Positions 16,787 through 25,829 of a stretch of 64,000 nt of DNA are shown in pieces. Made by a program: the position numbers and the translations under genes. This stretch comes from Streptomyces piniterrae. GTDB taxonomy: Bacteria > Actinomycetota > Actinomycetes > Streptomycetales > Streptomycetaceae. Numbering within the stretch: position 1 is the first letter of the stretch; each line of letters opens with the position of its first letter. A model generated the notes under the pieces. It made no database searches. It was not told where the DNA came from and worked only from the letters and a program-made list of their open reading frames with translations. The stretch covers positions 124,001 to 188,000 of the forward strand of contig NZ_SUMB01000003.1 in the NCBI RefSeq assembly GCF_005048155.1, read 5' to 3'.

Positions 16787-18259
16787 GTGCGGCAGACGCG
16801 ACGGCGGACACAGCGAGCGGAGCAGCAGCGGGAGCGCCAACGAGGGTGGTGGCCGGTCCTGCGGAAGGCCGGGGACGGCGGTGCGGGTGACGCCGGTGCC
16901 GGTGACGCCACGACCGGTGGTCCGTGCTGGTCGGACGGGTCCGGCGAACCGTCCGGGCCCGACGGGCAGCGCGTGAGGCCGGGCAAGAAGCCCGGCAGAG
17001 GGCCGGGCCGGTATGCGTTCCTGCCCTGGCTGCTGATGGGCCTGGGCGCGTTCTCCAACGTCATCCAGGGCAAGTCGGACAGCCCCTGGCTGGGCGGCGC
17101 CGGACTCCTCGCCTTCAACTCCCTCTACATCAGCGTCGTCTTCTCCTCCTTCAACCCCCGGCTGCGCGACTCCCGCCGCCCGGTCTACGCGCTGGGCGCA
17201 CTGACTGTCGTCACCTACGCCATCGCGCTCGGTTTCGGCGGTGACTGGTTCCTGTTCTTCCCGCTGCTGTCGCTGGCGTCCGGCACGGTGCGGGTACTGC
17301 GCGGCAGAAAGCTCGGCCTCTGGCTGATCGCGCTCAGCGGATCGGCCGGCTTCCTGGCGGGCTGGCGTGACGACGACCCGTGGGGCTCGGTCGGCATCGG
17401 GTACGGCACCTTCCTGTCCGGCATGGTGACCGCCACCGTCCTCAGCCTCTTCGACACCATCCAGGAGCTGAACACCACGCGTCAGGAGCTGGCCCGTTCG
17501 GCGGTGGAGAAGGAACGGCTGCGGTTCTCCCGCGATCTGCACGACCTGCTGGGGCACACCCTGTCCGTGGTGGTGGTCAAGGCCGAGGCGGTCCGTCGGC
17601 TGGCGCCACGCGATGTGGAAGCGGCGCTCGCCCAGGCCGCCGATATCGAGGCGGTCGGCCGTCAGGCGCTGACCGAGATCCGCGAGGCGGTCAGCGGCTA
17701 TCGCGAGGGCAGCCTGGCCACCGAGCTGGAGCACGCCCGTTCGCTGCTGGAGGCGGCCGCCATCGAGCCGGTCGTACGGCAGGCAGGACCGCCGCTGCCC
17801 CCGCAGGCCGGGGCGCTGCTCGGCTGGGTGGTCCGCGAGGGCGTCACCAACACCGTCCGGCACAGCGGCGCCACCCGCTGCGAGATCGACGTACACGCCG
17901 ACGACGACCGCGTACGCCTGACGATCACGGACGACGGCCGCGGCCCCGCATCCCACGGCTCTGCCGCACCACGCGACCAGGCCTGGATACGCGGCCACGG
18001 CCCGGAGCCGGACGGCGACCGGACCGGTACGGCAGCGGTGGGCAGCACAGCCCAGGTGGACGGCACATCTCAGGCGGGCGGCACGGCCCAGGCGGGCGGC
18101 AGCGGCCTGAAGGGACTGGCCGAGCGCCTGGCCGCGGCGGGCGGCACGCTGCACAGCGGCCCGGACGGCCGCCGAGGCTTCCGCGTCATCGCCGAACTAC
18201 CAGTGAATTCGGGGGAGTTGGCCGACATCGGGGGAGGTGGGCGGGTGGCCGATGCATGA
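16787..18259 (+). CDS. Sensor histidine kinase, DesK/NarX (HPK7) type
   Basis: A 490-residue kinase. GGGGAG lies six bases before the GTG. A basic, disordered N-terminus of about 75 residues is followed by about five membrane helices (LLMGLGAFSNVI to FLSGMVTATVLSLF). The HisKA_3 helix has RFSRDLHDLLGHTLSVV, phosphoacceptor His252. The ATPase has GVTNTVRHSG (N box), TITDDGRGP (G1) and GLKGLAERLAAAGG (G2). Between G1 and G2 about 45 residues of low-complexity Gly/Thr/Ala/Gln repeats are inserted, longer than normal for the ATP lid. DesK-like kinases often sense membrane state. The cognate regulator follows 89 bp downstream. Confidence 0.9.
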   Translation: MRQTRRRTQRAEQQRERQRGWWPVLRKAGDGGAGDAGAGDATTGGPCWSDGSGEPSGPDGQRVRPGKKPGRGPGRYAFLPWLLMGLGAFSNVIQGKSDSPWLGGAGLLAFNSLYISVVFSSFNPRLRDSRRPVYALGALTVVTYAIALGFGGDWFLFFPLLSLASGTVRVLRGRKLGLWLIALSGSAGFLAGWRDDDPWGSVGIGYGTFLSGMVTATVLSLFDTIQELNTTRQELARSAVEKERLRFSRDLHDLLGHTLSVVVVKAEAVRRLAPRDVEAALAQAADIEAVGRQALTEIREAVSGYREGSLATELEHARSLLEAAAIEPVVRQAGPPLPPQAGALLGWVVREGVTNTVRHSGATRCEIDVHADDDRVRLTITDDGRGPASHGSAAPRDQAWIRGHGPEPDGDRTGTAAVGSTAQVDGTSQAGGTAQAGGSGLKGLAERLAAAGGTLHSGPDGRRGFRVIAELPVNSGELADIGGGGRVADA

Positions 18260-18348
18260 TCATGTCGGTCGCGGCGAGTGGTGCAGGGGAGCGCATCCAG
18301 TCCGCCCGGCCACGGAGCGGACCGAGGTGGCTGGCTTAGCCTGTCGCC

Positions 18349-18987
18349 ATGGATGAGATGTCGGAGGACCGCCCCGCGAGGTGTGTCAGAGTCCTCCTCG
18401 CCGAGGACCAGGGGATGATGCGGGGCGCGCTTGCGCTGCTGCTCGGCCTGGAGGAGGACATGGAGGTCGTGGCGCAGGTCGCGGCGGGCGATCAGATCGT
18501 TGCGGCCGCGCTGGAGGCCCGGCCCGACGTGGCGCTTCTGGACATCGAACTGCCGGGCCGCAGCGGGCTGGACGCCGCGGCGGATCTGCGCGAGCGGCTG
18601 CCGTCCTGCAAGGTGCTGATCGTGACGACCTTCGGCCGGCCCGGCTATCTGCGGCGCGCTATGGAAGCCGGGGCGTCCGGGTTCCTGGTGAAGGACGGCC
18701 CGGTGGAGGAGCTGGCGGCGGCGATCCGACGGGTGCTGGCCGGGGAGCGGGTGATCGATCCGGCGCTGGCGGCGGCGGCGCTGAGCGCGGGGCCCAATCC
18801 GCTCACCCAGCGCGAGCGGGATGCGCTGACCGCGGCCGTGGACGGTGCGACGGTCGCGGACATTGCCGGGAGGCTGCATCTGTCCCAGGCCACCGTCCGC
18901 AACTACCTCTCGGCGGCCATCGGCAAGACCGGCACCCGTAACCGCATGGAGGCGGTACGTGCGGCCCGCCGCAACGGCTGGCTGTGA
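18349..18987 (+). CDS. Response regulator, NarL/FixJ (DesR-like)
   Basis: A 212-residue regulator. The receiver domain has acidic residues E19/D20, phosphoacceptor Asp65 in LLDIELPG, Thr in VTTFG and Lys in LVKDG. The C-terminal LuxR-type helix-turn-helix is LTQRERDAL to GRLHLSQATVRNYLSAAIGKTGTRNR. It pairs with the kinase just upstream. TAGCCT (18337-18342) sits six bases before the ATG, the spacing of a -10 box for a leaderless mRNA, so it may also have its own promoter. No desaturase gene, the classical Des target, is next to it. Confidence 0.92.
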   Translation: MDEMSEDRPARCVRVLLAEDQGMMRGALALLLGLEEDMEVVAQVAAGDQIVAAALEARPDVALLDIELPGRSGLDAAADLRERLPSCKVLIVTTFGRPGYLRRAMEAGASGFLVKDGPVEELAAAIRRVLAGERVIDPALAAAALSAGPNPLTQRERDALTAAVDGATVADIAGRLHLSQATVRNYLSAAIGKTGTRNRMEAVRAARRNGWL

Positions 18988-19021
18988 GGGGGAGGGGAGG
19001 TCCCCAAGTGGCCCGGCCCGT

Positions 19022-20611
19022 CTAGTCGTTGGTGATATCCGTCCGCCGATCGCCGACCCCGTCCGACCGCCGGTCCCCCGTGTCGCCCATCCGCACGTCC
19101 CCCGTGTCGCCCATCCGCAGTTCACCCTTGGCCTCGGGCCGCCGGTCCCCCGCGGCCTCCGGCCGCTGATCGGCGGTGGCCTCCGGCCTGCTCCGCGGCA
19201 GTGCGATGACCATCAGCACGATGCTGCCCAGCAGCAGCGCCGAGCCGACCTGGAACGCCAGGCCGTAGCCGCCGGCCAGTGCCGCCGGGCCGTGGCCGTC
19301 CTCGATGCGGGACGTGGCGACCGTGGAGAGCACCGACAGGCCCAGCGCGCCGCCCATTTGGCGTGAGGTGTTGATCAGGCCCGAGACCAGGCCCTGGTCG
19401 GCGGGTTCGGCGCCGGACGTGGCGATGGAGGCGACCGGTGTGGCGGTCAGCCCCGCGCCCAGCGCCATCAGAATGCCGGGGCCGAGGATCGTCCCGACGT
19501 ACGTCCCGTGGGCATCCATGGTGCCCTGCCACACCATGCCGCCCGCGGAGATCACCGCACCGGCGATGGCCAGGGTCTTCGCTCCGAGATGGTTCATCAG
19601 CCGGGGAGCGATCTTCGATCCCAGGACGATGCTGAGGGAGTGCGGGATGAACGAGATCCCGGCCTGCAAGGGGCTGTACGACAGCACGTTCTGCGCGTAG
19701 AGCGACAGGAAGTACCACATGGAGAACATCGCGGCGCCGGCCAGCATCATCGCCGCGTTCGCCGACGAGACCGAGCGCAGCCGGAAGAGCCCCAGCGGCA
19801 TCAGCGGTGCCTTGGCGCGCGCCTCGACGGCGATGAAGGCCGCGATCACGACGAGTCCGGCGCCCAGCGGCAGCAGCGCGGACCCCGACGTCCAGCCGTG
19901 CGTCTCGGTCTGCACGATGCCGTACGCCACCAGGCCGAGGCCACCGGTCACCAGCAGCGCGCCCGGGACGTCCAGCCGGCGGCCCGCGCTCTGCCGGCTC
20001 TCGGTGAGCCACAGCACCGCTCCGGCCAGCACGAGCGCCCCGACGGGCACGTTGATGAGCAGCACCCAGCGCCACGACAGAAACTGTGTGAGCACCCCGC
20101 CGACCAGACCGCCCGCGGCCCCGCCGCCGGCGCCGACCGCCGTCCAGGTGGCGATGGCGCGGGTGCGGGCCGGGCCCGCCGGGAACGACGTCGTCAGGAT
20201 CGTGAGGGTGGCCGGGGCGAGCACCGCCGCGCCGACGCCCTGGATCGTGCGGGCCGCGATGAGCTGCCAGGGCTGCTGCGCGAGCCCGCCGCCGACGCTC
20301 GCGACTGTGAACAGCGCCAGGCCGAGGACGAAGATCCGCTTACGGCCGAAGAGATCGGCGGCGCGGCCGCCGAGCAGCATGAAGCCCGCGAAGGTGATGA
20401 CGTACGCGTTGACGATCCACTGCAGGCCCAGTTCGCTGAGGCCGAGCCCGGACCGCATGGCGGGCAGCGCCACGTTCACGACGGAGACGTCCAGGACGAC
20501 GAGGAACTGCCCGGCGCAGACCAGCAGCATCACCAGCCAGGCCGGGGCGGGAGTACGTCGCGGACGTGTTGACGGCGTGGCGGGGGTGGCTATCGGGGGC
20601 ATGCGGGCCAT
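19022..20611 (-). CDS. MFS multidrug exporter, DHA2 (EmrB/QacA, 14-TM) family
   Basis: The start at 20611 is one of two nearby ATGs (the other at 20602) without a strong ribosome binding site. The protein of about 529 residues has 14 predicted helices. It carries DHA2 signatures LVVLDVSVVNVALP, GRKRIFVLGLALF, AARTIQGVGAAVLAPATL and WRWVLLINVPVGAL, typical of proton-driven drug export. Its last 55 residues form a charged tail of degenerate repeats (RPEA-x-D-R and RMGDTGD units), mirrored in DNA as a 24-bp tandem repeat. It converges with the response regulator gene with only 34 bp between stops. Substrate unknown. Confidence 0.88.
   Translation of the reverse strand: MARMPPIATPATPSTRPRRTPAPAWLVMLLVCAGQFLVVLDVSVVNVALPAMRSGLGLSELGLQWIVNAYVITFAGFMLLGGRAADLFGRKRIFVLGLALFTVASVGGGLAQQPWQLIAARTIQGVGAAVLAPATLTILTTSFPAGPARTRAIATWTAVGAGGGAAGGLVGGVLTQFLSWRWVLLINVPVGALVLAGAVLWLTESRQSAGRRLDVPGALLVTGGLGLVAYGIVQTETHGWTSGSALLPLGAGLVVIAAFIAVEARAKAPLMPLGLFRLRSVSSANAAMMLAGAAMFSMWYFLSLYAQNVLSYSPLQAGISFIPHSLSIVLGSKIAPRLMNHLGAKTLAIAGAVISAGGMVWQGTMDAHGTYVGTILGPGILMALGAGLTATPVASIATSGAEPADQGLVSGLINTSRQMGGALGLSVLSTVATSRIEDGHGPAALAGGYGLAFQVGSALLLGSIVLMVIALPRSRPEATADQRPEAAGDRRPEAKGELRMGDTGDVRMGDTGDRRSDGVGDRRTDITND
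19075..19122. repeat. 24-bp tandem repeat in the exporter C-terminus
   Basis: Two copies (19075-19098 and 19099-19122) of a 24-bp unit beginning CCCCCGTGTCGCCCATCC, differing only at the end. In frame they encode the repeated RMGDTGD segment of the transporter tail. Confidence 0.7.
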
Positions 20612-20737
20612 GCTCGCATTCGCCCGCCCGCACCCGCATCGGGATATCGGTGTAGCCGCCAACTGACCGGAGTCCTAGGCCTGCGGGCCGAAGTCCCGGG
20701 CCACGGACGAGCGATCGCCCTCACCTGCGCGGCTCCC

Positions 20738-21931
20738 TCACTTGCGCAGCGCCGTCACCACCGCCGCGCCCCCCAGCCCGATGTTGTGGGCCAGTCCGAC
20801 CCTCGCCCCCGCCACCTGGCGCTCTCCCGCCTCGCCCCGTAGCTGCCATACCAGTTCGGCGGCCTGGGCGAGGCCGGTCGCACCCAGGGGGTGGCCCTTG
20901 GAGATCAGGCCGCCGGACGGGTTGACCACCCAGCGCCCGCCGTACGTCGTGGCCCCGTCGGCGACCAGCTTTCCCGACTCGCCGTCCGCGCACATCCCCA
21001 GCGCCTCGTACGTCAGCAGCTCATTGACCGAGAAGCAGTCATGCAGCTCGATGACGTCGACGTCCTCGACGCCGAGGCCGCTCGCCTCGTACACCTGCCG
21101 GGCCGCGGCCCGGGACATCGGCTTGCCGACGACGTCGATGCAGGAGCCGGACGCGAAGCTGTCCTCGGTGTCGGTGGTCATCGCCTGGGCGGCGATCTCC
21201 ACCGCGCGCTCCGTGAGGCCGTGTTCGCGGACGAAGCGTTCGGAGGCGATGACGGCAGCGGCCGACCCGTCGGAGGTCGGCGAGCACTGGAGCTTGGTCA
21301 GCGGCCGGTGGATGGTCCTGGCCGCGAGGATCTCCTCGACCGGGTAGACGTCCTGGAACTGGGCGTACGGGTTGTGCGCGGAGTGCCGGTGGTTCTTGGC
21401 TCCGACCGCGGCGAGCTGTTCGGCCGTGGTGCCGTAGCGGTCCATGTGCTCGCGGGCCGCGTTGCCGAAGATCTGGGCGGTGGGCGGGGTCATCTCGAAG
21501 CCGTGGGCGGCCGCCATGACGCCGTAGTGGCGGGCCACCGGCGACGTTTCGAAGCTGCCGCCGTCCGCACCGCCGCCCAGTGCCCCGCGTTTCATCTGCT
21601 CGAAGCCGAGCGCCAGCACGCAGTCGTTGATGCCCGACTCGACGAACTGGCGCGCCATCATCAGAGCGGTGGAGCCGGTCGCGCAGTTGTTGTTGACGTT
21701 GTAGACGGGGATGCCGGTCAGGCCCAGTTCGTACGCGGCGCGCTGGCCCGCCGTGGAGGCCTGGTAGCAGTAGCCGACCGGCACCTGCTCGACGGCCTCG
21801 TAGCCGATCCCGGCATCGGCGAGGGCCTTGCCGCCCGCCTCCTTCGCCATGTCCCAGTACTGCCAGTCGCGGGTCTCGGGCTTCTCGAACTTGGTCATCC
21901 CGACACCGACTATGTACGCCTTGCCAGCCAT
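20738..21931 (-). CDS. SCP-x-type thiolase / lipid-transfer protein
   Basis: A 397-residue thiolase-fold protein closely resembling the thiolase domain of animal sterol carrier protein x: [32 protein letters not shown] with the nucleophilic Cys, [11 protein letters not shown] and [14 protein letters not shown]. The third motif is HNIGLGGAA without the second Cys of biosynthetic thiolases, as in SCP-x and bacterial Ltp proteins. Such enzymes cleave 3-ketoacyl-CoA of branched and steroid side chains, or act as steroid-side-chain aldolases. It has GGAGG before its ATG and lies 30 bp after the double acyl-CoA dehydrogenase gene, with which it shares a KstR-type promoter. Confidence 0.85.
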   Translation of the reverse strand: MAGKAYIVGVGMTKFEKPETRDWQYWDMAKEAGGKALADAGIGYEAVEQVPVGYCYQASTAGQRAAYELGLTGIPVYNVNNNCATGSTALMMARQFVESGINDCVLALGFEQMKRGALGGGADGGSFETSPVARHYGVMAAAHGFEMTPPTAQIFGNAAREHMDRYGTTAEQLAAVGAKNHRHSAHNPYAQFQDVYPVEEILAARTIHRPLTKLQCSPTSDGSAAAVIASERFVREHGLTERAVEIAAQAMTTDTEDSFASGSCIDVVGKPMSRAAARQVYEASGLGVEDVDVIELHDCFSVNELLTYEALGMCADGESGKLVADGATTYGGRWVVNPSGGLISKGHPLGATGLAQAAELVWQLRGEAGERQVAGARVGLAHNIGLGGAAVVTALRK

Positions 21932-21961
21932 GCAGGTCCTCCAGGAGAGTCACCGGGCGGT

Positions 21962-24214
21962 TCAGATCAGAGGGCGGGGCTCCGGGTCGCGCGGCAGGCC
22001 CAGCAGCCGTTCCGCGACGACGTTCAGCTGTACCTGTGTGGTCCCGCCGGCGATGGTCAGACAGCGCGACATCAGAAACCCGTGCAGGGCCCGCTCGCCG
22101 GCGCCCTCGCGTACCGCCCCGGCCGGGCCGAGCAGTTCCAGCGCCAGTTCGGCGACCTTCTGCTGGTGCGCGGTCTGCACCAGCTTGCGGATGCTGGCGC
22201 CGGCGCCCGGCTCCAGCCCCGAGACCTGCTGGAGCGTGGTGCGCAGCCCGATGCAGCCCAGTGCGTGCGCCTCGGCGGCCAGCGCGCCCACCCTCGCCCG
22301 CACCGATCCGTCCAGGTCGGCGGAGCGCTCGATGAGCGCCTCCAGCCCGGTGTCGAAGGTCAACTGGTCGGCCATGTGGACGCGTTCGTTGTCCAGGGTG
22401 GTACGGGCGACCTTCCAGCCGTCGTCGACCTCGCCGACAACCGCGTCGGGTGGCAGCAGGACATCGTCGAAGTAGACCTCGTTGAAGAGCGCGTCGCCGG
22501 TGATCTCCTTCAGCGGGCGGATATCGATCCCCGGGGTCTTCATGTCGACGAGGAAGAAGGTCAGCCCCTTGCGTTTGGGCGCGTCCGGGTCGGTGCGGGC
22601 GAGCAGGATGCCGTGGCCGGCCCACTGGGCGGCCGAGGTCCACACCTTCTGGCCGTTGATCCGCCAGCCGCCCTCCCCGCCTCCTTCCCCGGCGTCGACC
22701 TTCTCGGCGCGGGTCCGCAGCGACGCCAGGTCCGAGCCGGCCTCCGGCTCCGAGAACAGCTGGCACCACAGCAGTTCGCCGCGCAGCGACGGCAGCAGAT
22801 AGCGCTCCTTCTGCGCCTCGGTGCCGTACGCGATGAGGGAGGGGATGACCCAGGTGGCGATGGAGAGATCGCTGATCCTGACCTCCGCGGCCGCCAGTTC
22901 CTCCTGGATCGCGAGCTGCTGGACGGGGCCGGCGCCCAGCCCGTACGGCTTCGGCAGATGCGGGGCGGCGTATCCGGTGGGGGCCAGCTCCCGGCGTACG
23001 GCTCCCGGGTCCAGGCCGCGTACCGCGTCGATGACCGTACGCGCCTGCTCGCGGTGTCCGGCCGCCTCGGCGGGGAGTTCGAGCCGCAGCTCGCGGCGGG
23101 CGCCCTCGGCGCAGTAACGGGCGGCACGCAGCCGGTGGGTGTCGCCGCCGCCCAGCAGCTGGCGGGCGACGGTCGCCCGGCGCAGGTGGAGATGGGCGTC
23201 GTGCTCCCAGGTGAAGCCGATGCCGCCGAGGATCTGGAGGCAGTCCTTGGCGCAGGTGAACGCGGCGTCCAGGGCGGTCGCGGTGGCCAGCGAGGCGACC
23301 AGAGCGCGCGTCCCGGGGGGTTCGCCCAGCGCCCGTGCCGCGTCCCAGACCAGGGCGCGGGCCTGTTCGCAGCGTACGAGCATGTCGGCGCAGAGGTGTT
23401 TGACCGCCTGGAACTGGCCGATCGGCCGGCCGAACTGTTCGCGTACCGCGGCGTGTTCGGCGGCGGTGTGCAGGGCCCAGGCGGCGGTGCCGCAGGCCTC
23501 GGCGGCGAACAGCACCCCGGCGGTGTCGCGGACCAGGCCGCCGTCGAGGGACAGCAGCCGCTCGGCGGGCACCCGCACGCCGTCGGCGGTCACCTCGGCG
23601 GTCGGCCGGGTGGGGTCGGCGCTCTCCTGGACGCGCAGCGAGAGCGCGGCGGCGTCGACGGCGAACCACAGGGTGGCGGTGGCCGCGCCGGTGGACTCCG
23701 ACGCGGACATCTGCGTGGACGCCTCCGCCGCTGGCTGCGCGGCCAGCACGATCAGGTCCGCGTCACCACCCGCGAGGACCGGCGGTGCGGTCCCGTTCAG
23801 GACGTAGCCGTCCGGCCCCGGCGCCGCGGTGAGGGAGCCGGCGCCGAGGGCTGCGGCGGCGATCCGTTCACCGGTCGCCAGCTCCCGTACGAGGGAGCGG
23901 GGGCCGCCGCCGCGGTGGAGCAGTTCGGCGGCCAGGGTGGTCGGCAGATACGGGCCGGGGAGCGCGGCGCGCCCCATTTCCTCCAGCACGACGGCCAGGT
24001 CCAGCAGTTCGCCGCCGCCCCCGCCAACCGCCTCGGGGAGGTGGAGGCCGAGCAGACCCTGGTCGGCGAGCTGGTCCCAGTACCCGGGCCGGCCGTGCCG
24101 CCCGGGTTCGGCGTCGAGCAGCTTGCGTACTTCCTCGGGTGGCACGGCCCGCGCCACCCAGCCTCGTGCCGCCTCGGCCAGGTCACGTTGCTCTTGCGTG
24201 ATTCCGACGCCCAT
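21962..24214 (-). CDS. Double-module acyl-CoA dehydrogenase (FadE34-like fusion)
   Basis: A 750-residue protein made of two acyl-CoA dehydrogenase modules. The N-terminal half ends with CLQILGGIGFTWEHDAHLHLRRA. The C-terminal half, from about residue 400, contains LFSEPEAGSDLASLRTRAE, INGQKVWTSAAQWA, LTFFLVDMKTPGI and IAGGTTQVQLNVVAERLLGLPR. Actinobacterial steroid degradation uses heteromeric dehydrogenases, and in FadE34/ChsE3 the two subunits are fused, as here. FadE34 acts on steroid side-chain CoA esters; that substrate is inferred. The likely mRNA is leaderless (TAGTCT seven bases before the ATG), with a KstR-type operator overlapping that -10. The thiolase gene follows. Confidence 0.85.
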   Translation of the reverse strand: MGVGITQEQRDLAEAARGWVARAVPPEEVRKLLDAEPGRHGRPGYWDQLADQGLLGLHLPEAVGGGGGELLDLAVVLEEMGRAALPGPYLPTTLAAELLHRGGGPRSLVRELATGERIAAAALGAGSLTAAPGPDGYVLNGTAPPVLAGGDADLIVLAAQPAAEASTQMSASESTGAATATLWFAVDAAALSLRVQESADPTRPTAEVTADGVRVPAERLLSLDGGLVRDTAGVLFAAEACGTAAWALHTAAEHAAVREQFGRPIGQFQAVKHLCADMLVRCEQARALVWDAARALGEPPGTRALVASLATATALDAAFTCAKDCLQILGGIGFTWEHDAHLHLRRATVARQLLGGGDTHRLRAARYCAEGARRELRLELPAEAAGHREQARTVIDAVRGLDPGAVRRELAPTGYAAPHLPKPYGLGAGPVQQLAIQEELAAAEVRISDLSIATWVIPSLIAYGTEAQKERYLLPSLRGELLWCQLFSEPEAGSDLASLRTRAEKVDAGEGGGEGGWRINGQKVWTSAAQWAGHGILLARTDPDAPKRKGLTFFLVDMKTPGIDIRPLKEITGDALFNEVYFDDVLLPPDAVVGEVDDGWKVARTTLDNERVHMADQLTFDTGLEALIERSADLDGSVRARVGALAAEAHALGCIGLRTTLQQVSGLEPGAGASIRKLVQTAHQQKVAELALELLGPAGAVREGAGERALHGFLMSRCLTIAGGTTQVQLNVVAERLLGLPRDPEPRPLI

Positions 24215-24225
24215 GCGGGGCAGAC

Positions 24226-24239
24226 TAGAACACGTTTCA
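24226..24239. promoter_or_regulatory. KstR-type operator over the dehydrogenase promoter
   Basis: TAGAACACGTTTCA fits T-N2-AAC-N2-GTT-N2-A. It starts 11 bp upstream of the double dehydrogenase ATG and overlaps the presumed -10 (TAGTCT on the minus strand), an ideal repression position. Confidence 0.72.
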
Positions 24240-24257
24240 CTTCGACGAAAGGCTTCC

Positions 24258-24271
24258 CTGACGGCCAGTCA
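24258..24271. promoter_or_regulatory. CTGAC-N5-GTCA element
   Basis: CTGAC-GGCCA-GTCA followed by a run of A, 43 bp upstream of the dehydrogenase start and just behind the KstR-type operator. It matches the second shared element but lacks the final G. Confidence 0.5.
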
Positions 24272-24394
24272 AAAAAAATGCCGGTCAGGAAGAAAGCCAG
24301 AAAGCCTGGAACGCCTTCCCCGCCCCACCCACCCCTGGATACCCGCCCCCGCCCCACCTCGGGACGGGCCAACTCGGGTTCCTAAACTCCCCGT

Positions 24395-25021
24395 ATGCTC
24401 CCCGGACACTCCCCCGCCCCTGACGCCGCCCTGTTCCCCTTCGGCAAGCAGCGGTGGCGACAGACCAAGCGCGGCGCCATCGCGGCCGCCCTCCTCGGAC
24501 TCGCGATGCCGCTCCCCGGCTTCATCTACGGGAAATACGGCATCGCGATGTGGATCTTCTCGGTGCTCTGGTTCCTCGTACTCGGCGCAACCGCCGTATT
24601 CATGGCATGGTCCGGATGGGCGGACCGGCACATGTACCTGGCCTTCGACGCCACCGGCGTCTGGTGGCGGCACAACGAGAAGGGGCATGTGGTCATACCG
24701 TGGGCCTCGCTCGAAGCGGCGGGCCTGTTCTGGTGCCACCAGGAGCCGAACAACACGGGACACCGGCTGTTGAGCCTCGAGCTGTGCCCCATCGAGGGCG
24801 TGAAGAAGCACGACCGGGCGCTGTCCCCGCTCATCGTCCAGGACCGGTCCGGCCTTCCGGGCGTGGCTGATCGCCGCTACCGCATCGGGATCCCGGTGTT
24901 CGCCTCCCGCCACTACGGCACCCTGCTGGTCGAGGTCGCCCGCTCCCGCGCCGCGCACCTCTGGTTCGGGGAGCACGAGCGGCCCTCGGGCTACATCCAG
25001 GTGGCGGACCTCATCAGCTGA
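24395..25021 (+). CDS. Membrane protein of unknown function
   Basis: A 208-residue protein with two adjacent hydrophobic segments (IAAALLGLAMPLPGFIYGKYG and WIFSVLWFLVLGATAVFMAW). A soluble C-terminal part with PH-like alternating strands (YLAFDATGVWWRHNEKGHVVIPWASLEAAGLFW) follows. TAAACT (24383-24388) lies six bases before the ATG, consistent with a leaderless transcript. Layout (two helices then a PH-like part) resembles the MerR-coupled membrane protein at 4.4-5.0 kb, though sequence likeness is slight. No enzyme motif seen. Confidence 0.75.
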   Translation: MLPGHSPAPDAALFPFGKQRWRQTKRGAIAAALLGLAMPLPGFIYGKYGIAMWIFSVLWFLVLGATAVFMAWSGWADRHMYLAFDATGVWWRHNEKGHVVIPWASLEAAGLFWCHQEPNNTGHRLLSLELCPIEGVKKHDRALSPLIVQDRSGLPGVADRRYRIGIPVFASRHYGTLLVEVARSRAAHLWFGEHERPSGYIQVADLIS

Positions 25022-25048
25022 GGCCGAGGTTCCCGGGCCCGCGGGCCC

Positions 25049-25086
25049 TCCCCCAAGTTCTCGACTCCGCTCGAACCGGGACCCCC
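25049..25086. repeat. Dispersed palindromic repeat, copy 1
   Basis: CCCCCAAGTTCTCGACTCCGC continues into a TCGAACCGGGACCCCC arm. The element has a C-rich left arm, a central TCTCG-N6-CGCTCGA palindrome and a G/C-rich right arm. Related copies occur at 36549 and 37072. Here it is intergenic between a membrane-protein gene and a methyltransferase gene. Confidence 0.65.
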
Positions 25087-25165
25087 AGGCAGGGGCCCCC
25101 ATCGCCCCGCCGGACGTATGCGGCACCATGGGGGCGCCCACACCCCGTACGACCAGGAGGACGCC

Positions 25166-25810
25166 ATGGCCGCGGCACCCAAGCCGGAGATTCTCGCCGC
25201 CTTCGAGGCGGCCAAGGGCTTCATGCCGGCCGACGAGGGCCTCGCCCTGTACGCGGCGGCCGCCGAGGCGGGCGCGCTGGGGCTGCCGCTGGTCGAGGTC
25301 GGCACCTACTGCGGGCGCTCCACGATCCTGCTGGCCGACGCCGCGCGCGAGGCCGGCGTGATGGCCGTCACCGTCGACCACCACCGGGGCAGCGAGGAGC
25401 AGCAGCCGGGCTGGGAGTACCACGATCCGACGGTCGTCGACCCCGAGGTCGGCCGGATGGACACCCTTCCCACGTTCCGCCGCACCCTGCACGCCGCGGG
25501 CCTGGAGGAGCATGTGATCGCCCTGGTCGGACGGTCGCCGCAGGCCGCGGCCCTCTGGCGGGCGCCGGTGGGGCTGGTCTTCATCGACGGCGGGCACACC
25601 GACGAGCACGCCACCGCCGACTACGAGGGCTGGGCCCCGCATGTCGCGGCCGACGGTCTGCTGGTCATCCACGATGTGTTCGCGGACCCGGCGGACGGCG
25701 GCCAGGCCCCGTACCGCGTCTACCGCAGGGCCCTGGAGTCCGGCGCCTTCACCGAGATCTCCGCGCACCGCTCGCTGCACGTGCTGCGGCGCACCGGCCC
25801 CGGAATCTGA
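25166..25810 (+). CDS. SAM-dependent methyltransferase (Methyltransf_24 class)
   Basis: The ATG at 25166 has AGGAGG five bases upstream; the longer frame from 25118 does not. The 214-residue protein has a Rossmann-type SAM site (LVEVGTYCGRSTILLADAA). It also has VTVDHHRGSEEQQPGWEYHD, VFIDGGHTDEHATADYEGWAPHVAADGLLVIHDVF and a closing strand. This matches the class I methyltransferase group close to cephalosporin-hydroxylase-like methyltransferases. Conserved His/Asp after strand 4 (IDGGHTDEH) suggest metal-assisted O-methyl transfer; substrate unknown. An amidase gene follows 19 bp later, so they may be cotranscribed. Confidence 0.82.
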   Translation: MAAAPKPEILAAFEAAKGFMPADEGLALYAAAAEAGALGLPLVEVGTYCGRSTILLADAAREAGVMAVTVDHHRGSEEQQPGWEYHDPTVVDPEVGRMDTLPTFRRTLHAAGLEEHVIALVGRSPQAAALWRAPVGLVFIDGGHTDEHATADYEGWAPHVAADGLLVIHDVFADPADGGQAPYRVYRRALESGAFTEISAHRSLHVLRRTGPGI

Positions 25811-25829
25811 GCGGGCTACCATCGCGGAC

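Noticed and set aside
24272..24279. Run of eight A after the CTGAC element
   Set aside because: Considered as terminator or slippery site; no hairpin precedes it and no coding frame uses it.
20891..24385. 1164-codon open frame on the plus strand opposite the thiolase and double dehydrogenase genes
   Set aside because: It is the GC-rich antisense shadow of two well-supported minus-strand genes; its product is low-complexity Gly/Arg/Ala and has no domain.
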